This document shows positions 8,280 through 16,231 of a stretch of DNA of 64,000 nucleotides, in pieces. The stretch's first letter is position 1, and each line of letters begins with the position of its first letter. Below the pieces are notes generated by a model that had not been told where the DNA came from, did no database searches, and worked only from the letters and a program-made list of their open reading frames with translations. Both the position numbers and the translations under genes were made by a program. The stretch is taken from contig CAMCFO010000008.1 of assembly GCA_945874155.1 (NCBI GenBank), positions 1-64,000 on the forward strand, written 5' to 3'. This stretch comes from an uncultured Bacteroidales bacterium. GTDB lineage: Bacteria > Bacteroidota > Bacteroidia > Bacteroidales > UBA932.

Positions 8280-8915
8280 TTAGCCCACCACCCAGACGAG
8301 GACGTGACGGTCGAAGATGACATATCCGAGGTTGAATTCTTCCTCGTGTCCGTTCTTGTGGATGAAGGTGGCCTCAAGCTCACCCTTTCCCTTAGGCCGG
8401 AATTTCTCCACCTCAATCTGCTCGGCGAAGTCCACCCTCAACTGTGACATTCTCTTGAAGATGGCCTCCTTTGCACACCAGTAGATGGCGAGTTGCTCAT
8501 TGCGGCTGTCGTCATCCAGGTCCTCGATTTCATCCTCGGAAAGTGCCCTTTGCTCCACAGCCGAAAAATCCCTGTCGAGAGATTCGATGTCTATTCCGAG
8601 GTCGTCTTCATCGTGGATAATCACTGCCACATATTTTTCCGTATGGGTGATGCTGATATTGGTTGCGCAATTTTCCAGATAGGGCTTGCCGTTGTCGTGA
8701 TGGTCGAGATACATCTTCTCGTCAAAAAGCTCGTTGATGAGAGCCCTCACGGCCAGTTTCTGTTTACGCTGCGATTCGCTGCCGAAGAGACTGATTTCCT
8801 CCATCTCGTCGGAGGGTACTGAACTCAGGGCCTTGAGTTCATCTTCGGTTTCAGTGATTTGCCAAACTGCTATCTCAGCGCCATTGTCAAGTTCTTTCTT
8901 GAAATAAAGTGCCAT
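8280..8915 (-). CDS. 4'-phosphopantetheinyl transferase superfamily protein
   Basis: A 211-residue Sfp/HetI-type transferase, which moves phosphopantetheine from CoA to carrier proteins. The hallmark residues are visible: the ITHTEKYVAVII segment before LGIDIESLDRDF (Mg-binding GIDIE) and WCAKEAIFKR (the WxxKEA motif). Length fits the two-half Sfp fold. The N-terminal half is divergent, with an acidic stretch SSVPSDEMEEISLF. The minus-strand promoter at 9109-9116 lies about 195 bases upstream, leaving a long leader that may hold a small frame. The carrier-protein target is unknown. Confidence 0.85.
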   Translation of the reverse strand: MALYFKKELDNGAEIAVWQITETEDELKALSSVPSDEMEEISLFGSESQRKQKLAVRALINELFDEKMYLDHHDNGKPYLENCATNISITHTEKYVAVIIHDEDDLGIDIESLDRDFSAVEQRALSEDEIEDLDDDSRNEQLAIYWCAKEAIFKRMSQLRVDFAEQIEVEKFRPKGKGELEATFIHKNGHEEEFNLGYVIFDRHVLVWVVG

Positions 8916-8970
8916 ATTTATAAAATTCTATTCATTTCCAAACTCCCGGACACGCAAAAACACATCCGCC

Positions 8971-9081
8971 TTAAAAGGTGGATGGTTCAACTTCTATATA
9001 AAAGGTAACCGACAGCGGGTCGTCAGACAGACTGTCCGCCGGAGTGTTCTGAGTTGTTATTGCCGGACTGGGAGGTTCCAC
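8971..9081 (-). CDS. Possible 36-aa small ORF in the leader of the transferase gene
   Basis: On the minus strand a GTG at 9081 opens a frame of 36 codons ending TAA at 8971-8973, rich in Pro, Ser, Thr and Asp (ending VTFYIEVEPSTF). It lies wholly between the -7 box at 9109-9116 and the transferase ATG at 8915. No ATG is available and an in-frame stop precedes it closely, so this may be only a leader region. The rest of the 334-base gap 8916-9249 holds the two divergent promoters and nothing else recognisable. Confidence 0.25.
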   Translation of the reverse strand: MEPPSPAITTQNTPADSLSDDPLSVTFYIEVEPSTF

Positions 9082-9108
9082 GGTTTCTGTTTCTAATAAT
9101 TACGGCTG

Positions 9109-9144
9109 CAAAGATAGTTATTTTTTAATAATTTACTAAATTTG
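9109..9144. promoter_or_regulatory. Divergent promoters, transferase gene / mdh
   Basis: TATCTTTG on the minus strand (9109-9116) and TAAATTTG on the plus strand (9137-9144), both matching TAnnTTTG. They predict a leader of about 190 bases for the transferase gene and about 100 bases for mdh. Confidence 0.5.
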
Positions 9145-9249
9145 TCGCCGATTTTGACAACCCGTAAAGGAATGGATGGAAATGGGCCGGAATTTGCTGT
9201 ACGGGGCGGCGGTTTCAGAATAGCGAAACTTATTTAATCAAAATATATT

Positions 9250-10236
9250 ATGAAATATTTGACAAACGAGAAACTTACCATTGTCGGTGCCGGCGGAATG
9301 ATCGGTTCCAACATGGCTCAGACAGCACTTATGCTCGGTCTCACTCCGAACATCTGCCTCTATGACATTTTCGAACCGGGCGTTCACGGCGTGGCTGAAG
9401 AAATGCGCCACTGCGGTTTCGAAGGTGCAAACATCACCTGGACAACCGACCCTGAGACTGCCTTCACCGATGCAAAATACATAGTTTCATCAGGTGGAGC
9501 TCCACGCAAGGAAGGTATGACCAGAGAGGACCTTCTCAAAGGCAACTGCCAGATTGCCGCTCAGTTCGGTGACTACATCAAGCAGTACTGCCCTGACGTA
9601 AAGCACGTTGTGGTAATCTTCAACCCGGCTGACGTGACAGCCCTCACAGCCCTCATCCACTCCGGTCTGAAGCCAAGCCAGCTCACTTCCCTTGCAGCTC
9701 TCGACTCCACCCGTCTGCAGAGCAATCTCGCAAAGGAATTCGGCGTCCCTCAGAGCGCAGTAACAGGTGCCCACACCTACGGCGGCCACGGCGAGCAGAT
9801 GGCAGTATTCGCTTCCCAGGTGAAAGTTGACGGCAAGCCGCTCGCAGAAATGGGACTTTCTGCCGAGAGAATGGCAGAAATCAAGCAGGAGACCATCCAG
9901 GGAGGTTCCGCAATCATCAAACTCCGCGGACGTTCCTCATTCCAGAGCCCTGCATATTGCTCAGTGAAGATGATCGAGGCTGCAATGGGCGGCGCTCCGT
10001 TCACACTCCCTGCAGGTACCTATGTAAACTGCGGCAAGTACAAGAACGTGATGATGGCTATGCCTACCACTATCGATGCGACAGGCGTTCACTTCACTCT
10101 CCCTCAGGGCACAGAGGAGGAAATGGCAGCCCTCGATGCATCCTACGCACACCTCTGCAAAATGCGTGACGAAATCGTCGAACTTGGCATCGTCCCAGCA
10201 GTAAGCGAATGGACCAAGGACAATCCTAACCTCTGA
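9250..10236 (+). CDS. mdh: Malate dehydrogenase
   Basis: 328 residues; converts malate and oxaloacetate using NAD(H) in the cytoplasm. The Rossmann loop is IVGAGGMIGSNMA (residues 12-24). The catalytic His lies in GAHTYGGHGEQMAVF, and NPADVTALTAL is the cofactor-binding strand equivalent to NPVD. This longer, Bacteroidales-type MDH also carries CNIIDSF-unlike C-terminal sequence ending GIVPAVSEWTKDNPNL. Single gene, followed by a clear terminator. Codon use is strongly biased towards C-ending codons, as expected for a highly expressed enzyme. Confidence 0.93.
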   Translation: MKYLTNEKLTIVGAGGMIGSNMAQTALMLGLTPNICLYDIFEPGVHGVAEEMRHCGFEGANITWTTDPETAFTDAKYIVSSGGAPRKEGMTREDLLKGNCQIAAQFGDYIKQYCPDVKHVVVIFNPADVTALTALIHSGLKPSQLTSLAALDSTRLQSNLAKEFGVPQSAVTGAHTYGGHGEQMAVFASQVKVDGKPLAEMGLSAERMAEIKQETIQGGSAIIKLRGRSSFQSPAYCSVKMIEAAMGGAPFTLPAGTYVNCGKYKNVMMAMPTTIDATGVHFTLPQGTEEEMAALDASYAHLCKMRDEIVELGIVPAVSEWTKDNPNL

Positions 10237-10238
10237 TA

Positions 10239-10265
10239 AGGCAACTTATTTTTTTCATATTACTA
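10239..10265 (+). repeat. 27-bp dispersed repeat, copy C
   Basis: Matches 36007-36033, the right end of the foldback element, at 26 of 27 bases. It begins 2 bases after the mdh stop codon and runs into the mdh terminator. Only the end sequence is present; no rest of the element is visible. Confidence 0.65.
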
Positions 10266-10267
10266 AG

Positions 10268-10300
10268 TAATCCCCGGTCAACTTGGCCGGGGATTATTGT
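10268..10300 (+). terminator. Terminator of mdh
   Basis: Stem TAATCCCCGG (10268-10277) with CCGGGGATTA (10287-10296), then TTGT. The stem symmetry allows it to serve also the convergent PUL transcript ending at 10342. Confidence 0.75.
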
Positions 10301-10341
10301 ATCCTGAAAACATAGTATTTCAGCAGAAAGCGGAACGGAGT

Positions 10342-12033
10342 CTAAAGTGACAGTAGGAAACGTTCGACAATATGACTTTCAATCTTGTGGGCCTCCACAT
10401 TGGGGTGACCGTTGTCCGGACTACAGCAATAATGAAGGTCCTTCCTATCCTTGGTTTCCTGTGGATAGTTCTTGAATTTCTGACCATAGAAATAAGGAAC
10501 ATCATCACTTTCTTCGTCAAGATAAGGGATGCCATATTTCTCGCACAGAGCTATGACAGCCTCACCCCAATCCCTTGATTTGCAATAGTTGGAAACTATC
10601 ACTCCTATCTTTGCATTCGGTCTGTTTTCCTTAAGATACGACAGAGTGATGTTCCAAGCTCCGCAGAAAGTGGTCGCAACCGTATCTTCCAACTGCCCTT
10701 TAGGCAGATTCCAGGAATCATTGATTCCGAACTTCAAGAGAATATAATCGGCATCCTGAGGCACCTGATAAAGCTTTTCCTTGACAAAGTATTCACAGTC
10801 GCGCTCTTCATTTACCCCTATCATCGAGCCGCATTTTGCCATATTCAGCAGCTGCATCCCGTTCCTGCGGGCAATCCAATAGGGATACGTCATATAACAA
10901 TTCCAGAGCGTGTCAAAGATTTCCGCACTGTATCTGTCCTTATTACCCTGAGAATCAACATAATTCCAGAAATCCCCTTCAGTGAACGAATCTCCGCAAG
11001 TCACAAGTTTCTTCCCGCGAAGTTTGTCACAGTCGCGCTCGTACTGCTCACAAAGTCCCACTATGCGGGAAGCTAAACGCCTTGCCTGTATCCGACTGAC
11101 TGAAAGATATTTATGACGGCCGTTGCGGTCTGGCTCGAATGTGGTTTCTCCATCATCCGCAACCTTGACAGTACCGCGGCCGGACTCCTTGAACATTCCG
11201 CCGCCCTCAACTGCATAGAGCAGAGTGGCCGGGTCCCAGCAGGGGCGGTCGTAAGGCATATCCAGGAAGTTCCTGTATGCCGTCACCAGCGGATGTCCTT
11301 CACGGTAGCCGTTTTCGATGGACGAAGCCGGGTACAGCACCTTGATTCCCAATTCGAAAGGAATGAAAGTGATGTCCGTCGGCCACAGGGAGACAAGTTT
11401 CTTGTAGGAGTCCACATCCATCTTCACGTTGTACTCGCTGTGGAGAGTGCCGTCGAAACAGCCCGCCATTACGGCAAGAGACTTCACCTTCCTTGCCACA
11501 AGGTCCCTTCCCGAAAGTTCCGAAAATTCATCCGCACCGCTCTCCAGCAGCCGCGCCATATTGGTCGCAAAACCCACCACGACCATAACAACTGACGAAT
11601 CCTCAGCCTGGGAAAGAACCTTTCTGTACACATCCACAGCCTCAGGCAGGTCCGTATGGTCGATACTTATATCCCTCGGATAAAGATATCTGCAGGAGTT
11701 TTCCTTCATCCGGGAAAGTGTCAACGCATAATTTTTGTCCTCATTTCCGCACAGAACAGCATTGCGGATAATGCCTACGGGGGTATCCTGATGACAATAC
11801 CAGTGGTTGAAGATATCCAGACATACCGCCGGCGCTTCGCCCCCTTTGCTCAGGCCCATAGCCAGAATATCCGCTCGTCCCAGGTCTGCATAGCGGTAGA
11901 GCATTGCAAGAGCAATTGCATCATCCACATCATTGCCCAGGTCGGTATCAAAGATTACTGGAACCTTCTCATATCGTGGTGTAGAGCAGCAGACCAAAGC
12001 CGCTGCCGCCAGAACAAGTATCAGCTTATTCAT
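10342..12033 (-). CDS. Nucleoside-hydrolase-like / SGNH-hydrolase fusion lipoprotein
   Basis: 563 residues from the ATG at 12033, whose ATGA overlaps the GH97 stop (the open frame runs further upstream but inside GH97). Signal MNKLILVLAAAALVCCS suggests a lipoprotein. The first domain (about 24-330) begins with VPVIFDTDLGNDVDD, the Ca-binding aspartate cluster of inosine-uridine nucleoside hydrolases. The second (about 350-560) is an SGNH/GDSL hydrolase: LVTCGDSFTEGDF (block I Ser), LLKFGIND (block III) and PDNGHPNVEAHK (His). Nucleoside hydrolases cleave N-ribosides; SGNH enzymes are often carbohydrate esterases. Last gene of the PUL, so a role in trimming glycan decorations is likely, but the substrate is unknown. 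Confidence 0.75.
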   Translation of the reverse strand: MNKLILVLAAAALVCCSTPRYEKVPVIFDTDLGNDVDDAIALAMLYRYADLGRADILAMGLSKGGEAPAVCLDIFNHWYCHQDTPVGIIRNAVLCGNEDKNYALTLSRMKENSCRYLYPRDISIDHTDLPEAVDVYRKVLSQAEDSSVVMVVVGFATNMARLLESGADEFSELSGRDLVARKVKSLAVMAGCFDGTLHSEYNVKMDVDSYKKLVSLWPTDITFIPFELGIKVLYPASSIENGYREGHPLVTAYRNFLDMPYDRPCWDPATLLYAVEGGGMFKESGRGTVKVADDGETTFEPDRNGRHKYLSVSRIQARRLASRIVGLCEQYERDCDKLRGKKLVTCGDSFTEGDFWNYVDSQGNKDRYSAEIFDTLWNCYMTYPYWIARRNGMQLLNMAKCGSMIGVNEERDCEYFVKEKLYQVPQDADYILLKFGINDSWNLPKGQLEDTVATTFCGAWNITLSYLKENRPNAKIGVIVSNYCKSRDWGEAVIALCEKYGIPYLDEESDDVPYFYGQKFKNYPQETKDRKDLHYCCSPDNGHPNVEAHKIESHIVERFLLSL

Positions 12034-13973
12034 TTTCTTTTGAACATTGCAACAAAACCTCCGTTTCGGGCTATTTCCACTGTCATTGTGCTGCCGGAAT
12101 CCACAATGCATCTGTCCTTCACATAGTCCTTGGCATTCTTCCCGGCATTGACTCCGTCCTTGTAGTAGAGCATTTCCCACTCGCCTTCACCCAGAAAGTC
12201 GAATTTCAAATCCTGCACAGAGGCTTCGTCCACACCACTCATACAGCCGATGAACCACCTGTCTCCGCTGCGGCGTGCAAGGCAGAGGCTTTCCCCGATC
12301 TTGGCATATACCGGAACTGTCTCATCCCAAACAGACGGAACAGCTTCCAGAAAATCAAACCAGGCAGGGTTCTCATTATATTTGGTCGGGCTGTCCGCAA
12401 GCATCTGAATCGGGCTTTCATACAAAACGTACATTGCCATATTGTGGCAACGGGTTCCTTGGCTCATAGGTTCAGCAATGCAAGGCGAGAACTGTTCGGG
12501 CTGGGCATTCCGCATAGAACCAGGGGTGTATGACATAGGTCCGACCCACTGACGGATGAATGGGATGTGCAGGTGATGCTGAGGGGTATTTTCCTTGTGC
12601 CACTTGTCATTTTCCGCGCCATACACTCCTTCCCTTGTCATAAGGTTGGGATACTTACGTCTCATTCCCTCATTCGGATAGGAGCCGTGGAATTCAATCA
12701 GCATCCTATGGTCTGCCGCCATCTTTGCAACCGTCTCGAACCAATTGACCATCTCGGCATCGTTGCGGTCCATAAAATCGATTTTGAGACCTTTCACACC
12801 CCAGTCAGAAACCATCTTGAAAACAGCCTCCATCTCCTTGTCGAGGTTAACCCATTTCACCCAAAGCAGTATGCCCACACCCTTCTCTGCTGCATAGGAA
12901 CATATTGCAGGCATATTCACTTGCGGATTCAGGCGGGTTGCACTGTCGTGTTCTGACCAACCTTCATCTATCAGCAGATACTCATATCCGTGGGCTGAGG
13001 CGTGGTCAATCATATACATATATGTATCCGTGTTGATGCCTGCCTTGAAATCCACCCCATAGATATTGTAGTCCATCCACCAGTCCCAAAGAGTCTTGCC
13101 CGGTTTCACCCAAGACCAGTCTCCTTCAGCAGGCTCACTCAGGAGATAGACCAGTTCGCTTGTGAGCATTGCGGCATCATTGTCTCTTGGGAATATGCCC
13201 ACGACCCTCCAGGGGAAGACACGACTTGCATTGCCTTTCACGATATAGTCATAGCGGTCCACCGCATATCTCTTATTGTTCCAGTCCACCATTTCGTAAG
13301 TGGCCGGATACTTGGGCCATTCCAAGGTGAAGCCGTTATGGCCGGGACGAAGGAAAAAGCCCGCATAGTCGTAGAGATTGGCATCGGCAAAGAGCAGATG
13401 GCAGTTTTCCGTATTTGCCATAAGAGGGCACATTGACACCATAGAACTGTCCAGCCGGCTGACCGGAGCAATGGTGTAGGGCTTTTCGAACCAATTCTGA
13501 AAATTGTCGGTCAGAGGAGCATAGCACTCATAATCCGAAGGAAAGACAAGGGATGCGGATTCATCAATTTCAGCAACTGCATCCTTCTTTCCGACAAAGC
13601 GGTAAGCCACTCCTTCATTGTAGGCACGCAACTCTATGTCATAGTCCCGGAACCTGAGACTGAGAGAGTTGTAAGTATTCCTCATACGCGCAAAGCGGCG
13701 GGGCACTACAAACTCGACATCCTCATCAACGGATTCCCTTTTCACAGACAGAAGCTTGCCGTCCAGTCCCCATCTGACATCTCCGACTCTCATAGACAAG
13801 CCGGTGAAGGAAAACTGTTCAATGCCGTCCACACAAACACTCAAGCCCGGCTGCTTACCGGATTTTACAGTTACGATATTCTTTCCGTCAGGAGAAACAA
13901 GCACATAGTCTCTTGCCGTTATCAACGCAGAGGCGGAAAGCAGCAGTGCAATGAGGGATACTGTCTTTCTCAT
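12030..13973 (-). CDS. Glycoside hydrolase family 97 (retaining type, alpha-galactosidase-like)
   Basis: 647 residues with signal peptide ending ITA-RDY. The N-terminal beta-sandwich (about 25-280) contains the family's AYNEGVAYRF segment; the TIM barrel starts at LWDWWMDYN. GLKIDFMDRND places an Asp (D399) where retaining GH97 enzymes, such as the Bacteroides alpha-galactosidases, carry the nucleophile; inverting SusB-type alpha-glucosidases lack it. LIEFHGSYPNEGMRR and TREGVYGAE (about 446-454) supply the acid/base Glu region. A C-terminal beta domain ends in GGFVAMFKRK. ATGA-coupled to both neighbours (GH16 before, fusion hydrolase after). It would act in the periplasm on alpha-linked sugars released from the PUL substrate. 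Confidence 0.88.
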   Translation of the reverse strand: MRKTVSLIALLLSASALITARDYVLVSPDGKNIVTVKSGKQPGLSVCVDGIEQFSFTGLSMRVGDVRWGLDGKLLSVKRESVDEDVEFVVPRRFARMRNTYNSLSLRFRDYDIELRAYNEGVAYRFVGKKDAVAEIDESASLVFPSDYECYAPLTDNFQNWFEKPYTIAPVSRLDSSMVSMCPLMANTENCHLLFADANLYDYAGFFLRPGHNGFTLEWPKYPATYEMVDWNNKRYAVDRYDYIVKGNASRVFPWRVVGIFPRDNDAAMLTSELVYLLSEPAEGDWSWVKPGKTLWDWWMDYNIYGVDFKAGINTDTYMYMIDHASAHGYEYLLIDEGWSEHDSATRLNPQVNMPAICSYAAEKGVGILLWVKWVNLDKEMEAVFKMVSDWGVKGLKIDFMDRNDAEMVNWFETVAKMAADHRMLIEFHGSYPNEGMRRKYPNLMTREGVYGAENDKWHKENTPQHHLHIPFIRQWVGPMSYTPGSMRNAQPEQFSPCIAEPMSQGTRCHNMAMYVLYESPIQMLADSPTKYNENPAWFDFLEAVPSVWDETVPVYAKIGESLCLARRSGDRWFIGCMSGVDEASVQDLKFDFLGEGEWEMLYYKDGVNAGKNAKDYVKDRCIVDSGSTMTVEIARNGGFVAMFKRK

Positions 13974-14824
13974 TTTTGATAAACTCTTACATAGTCAATT
14001 TCATAACGCATCGGGAATGCGTCATCATCAATAGGGCCGCCGTTCACTCCTCCCAAAGCCAAATTCAGAAGGATATAATGAGGATGACGGAAAGGATTGT
14101 AGTCACCGCTCCGACCCTGGGCGGTTATCATATCCCAAGTGGTCTCATTTATGAGCTGGGAGTCGAGATACAACTTTATGCTGTCCATCTCCCATTCCAT
14201 AGTCCAGATATGGAACTTTTCTTTCCACTGCGGGTCCTTTTCAAGCAGAGCATCCATACTTACGGTTTTCGAACTCCATTCAGCCTGAAGATAATCCCCG
14301 TTGTACCAGCCCACATTGGCAAGTACGGAAGGAACGCCCATATGCGGGTAATACTCCATAATGTCAATTTCTCCACATTCCGGCCAACGCATTCCGCCGT
14401 ATTCACATCCGGAACCGAGCGTCCAGAAAGCAGGCCAGGCACCTCCTGCAGTAGGAATCTTTGCCCTCATCACGAACCGGCCATATAGAAACTCCCTTTT
14501 TTCGGCAGTGTTTATACGGGAGGATGTGTATTTAACGGAATCCCGCCTGTCACCCCAGAATCCCGATTCCGGGTTATAGTCGGGGTTGGGGAAACTCTCC
14601 CTTCTGGCCTCTATTATCAGGCAACCGTTCTCACAGAAGGCATTATCCTCCTGATACCACTGGTCCTCCATATTGTAGCCGAAGCCTCTTGCGAAGTTCC
14701 AATCGGCGGAGTTTACCGGCCCGTCGATATTGAATTCGTCACTCCAGACGAGCTTGTACCCGTCCCGGCTTGTGCAGGAAGCCAAGCTGAACAGAAAAAG
14801 GAATAATATGATTGCTCTACTCAT
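13970..14824 (-). CDS. Glycoside hydrolase family 16, laminarinase-like
   Basis: 284 residues from the ATG at 14824 (TTG at 14830 is in frame upstream). Lipoprotein signal LFSLASC with Cys17. The catalytic strand is GEIDIMEY: E152 nucleophile, D154, E157 acid/base; the extra residue between D and E (beta-bulge form) is typical of laminarinase-type GH16 rather than lichenase or kappa-carrageenase forms. WSDEFN near the N-terminus and GGAWPAFWTLG are further family marks. Acts on internal beta-1,3 or mixed beta-1,3/1,4-glucan bonds in that subfamily. Lies between the FAD oxidoreductase (12-base gap) and GH97 (ATGA overlap). Confidence 0.9.
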   Translation of the reverse strand: MSRAIILFLFLFSLASCTSRDGYKLVWSDEFNIDGPVNSADWNFARGFGYNMEDQWYQEDNAFCENGCLIIEARRESFPNPDYNPESGFWGDRRDSVKYTSSRINTAEKREFLYGRFVMRAKIPTAGGAWPAFWTLGSGCEYGGMRWPECGEIDIMEYYPHMGVPSVLANVGWYNGDYLQAEWSSKTVSMDALLEKDPQWKEKFHIWTMEWEMDSIKLYLDSQLINETTWDMITAQGRSGDYNPFRHPHYILLNLALGGVNGGPIDDDAFPMRYEIDYVRVYQK

Positions 14825-14836
14825 AATCAAACTATT

Positions 14837-16231
14837 TTAAATGAAATACTGACCCTCCTCTTTCAGACGGCTGCGCAGATGACGAACATCGACATTGTGC
14901 ACATTGCAGCCGGACTGCTCTATGGCGTGGGCAGCTGCCATACCGGCGGCTTCTCCGGTCACAAGACAGCAAGGCATAACCCTGACGGACCCGAAGACCT
15001 GGCTGTCGGAAGATATGCACCGTCCGGCCACAAGGACATTCTTCAGACCTGCAGGCGTGAGGCAACGGTAAGGAATGCCGTGCGAATCGCCTTTGCCGTA
15101 GTGAACAGGCACAAATCCCGGCTTATGCACATCCAGATAATAGCAGTTGCGTCCTATCTCGTCCTCAAACGTGCGGCGTGCATTCCAGTCTTCGGCTGTC
15201 AGGACATAATCTCCTATGACCCGGCGGCTCTCCCTCACTCCAAGCGAAGTGGCTGTGCGGACTATGAATGAATCCTTAAAGACTTCCGGAGCCATTTCCT
15301 TCAGGGCTTTGTGGTATTCGAGGGCCACCTTGCGTCCTTTTATCATTGCTTTGGAGACATCCCAAGGATCAGTGGAATCGACATCCAGATGGCCCGCATT
15401 GAAGCCGAGGACATCCGGACCGATGAGGTTCAGGCACATGTGGGACACAACATCCGGATACTTGCCCTGTGCAATAATGTCATACAAAGGGCTGTACTTG
15501 TTGTCGGAATGCAGGTTAGGGCCGGCAAGCCAGGCTTGAGTGTTGATATTGGCTATTTCAAAGCACAGGGTGGCCTGTTGCACTTTGCCATACTCATCCC
15601 CTTTCATACACAGAGTCCCGGCCCAGGCGCAAAGGTCCCCGTCGCCGGTTGCATCAATGAAGACTTTTGCCTTGAAGGCAGTGAGCCCGTTCTTGTTTGC
15701 GACTATGATTGCATCAATGGTGTCATCGTCACTCTTTTCCACTGCTGCAACGCGGGAGAAAAAGAGAATACCGGCGCCGGCAGCTGAAACCATATCCTCA
15801 TAGACCCGGATAAGGTGTTCAGGGTTGATGTTCACCCAATCCAGTTTGCCCTTGGGCTCGTGGGGGACACCTTTGAGAGATTCTTTGAACACTTTCTCGG
15901 CAAGACCTCTGTAAATCATCTTTTCTCCGTCCGAAAACGGTGTCCAGGCAGGCACCATACCGGCTGTTCCCATACCGCCGAGTATGCCGTTGGCTTCTAT
16001 AAGCAGAGTTTTTGCCCCTTCCCGTGCCGCTGCTATTGCTGCAGCACAACCTCCGGGACCGCCGCCTACAACGATTACATCCCAAGAACTGTCAAGCCTG
16101 ATGTGTTGGGAATTCAGGTCATACTCATCGTTCTGGGGACGCTTCTTGCAGGCAAACGCCATATTGGGAGCAATAGCTGCAGTTGCAGCTACCGCTCCCA
16201 AATTTTTCAGGAAGGATCTTCTTGTTGTCAT
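14837..16231 (-). CDS. Tat-exported FAD-dependent oxidoreductase
   Basis: 464 residues. The start MTTRRSFLKNLGAVAATAAI is a twin-arginine signal, implying export of a folded, cofactor-loaded protein. VIVVGGGPGGCAAAIAAARE is the FAD/ADP-binding GxGxxG loop, followed by the E of LLIEANG, GGMGTAGMV and, later, IDATGDGDLCAWAG. GVRESRRVIGDYVLT and the C-terminal GEAAGMAAAHA are characteristic of the FAD_oxidored group (PF12831). Substrates of this group are poorly known. Position between a fimbrillin-like lipoprotein and GH16 inside a PUL suggests it oxidises a sugar or glycoside. The fimbrillin-like gene's stop abuts this start. Confidence 0.8.
   Translation of the reverse strand: MTTRRSFLKNLGAVAATAAIAPNMAFACKKRPQNDEYDLNSQHIRLDSSWDVIVVGGGPGGCAAAIAAAREGAKTLLIEANGILGGMGTAGMVPAWTPFSDGEKMIYRGLAEKVFKESLKGVPHEPKGKLDWVNINPEHLIRVYEDMVSAAGAGILFFSRVAAVEKSDDDTIDAIIVANKNGLTAFKAKVFIDATGDGDLCAWAGTLCMKGDEYGKVQQATLCFEIANINTQAWLAGPNLHSDNKYSPLYDIIAQGKYPDVVSHMCLNLIGPDVLGFNAGHLDVDSTDPWDVSKAMIKGRKVALEYHKALKEMAPEVFKDSFIVRTATSLGVRESRRVIGDYVLTAEDWNARRTFEDEIGRNCYYLDVHKPGFVPVHYGKGDSHGIPYRCLTPAGLKNVLVAGRCISSDSQVFGSVRVMPCCLVTGEAAGMAAAHAIEQSGCNVHNVDVRHLRSRLKEEGQYFI

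Noticed and set aside
12034..12180. 49-codon N-terminal extension of the nucleoside-hydrolase fusion
   Set aside because: It lies inside the GH97 coding region; the ATGA overlap and lipoprotein signal give the start at 12033.
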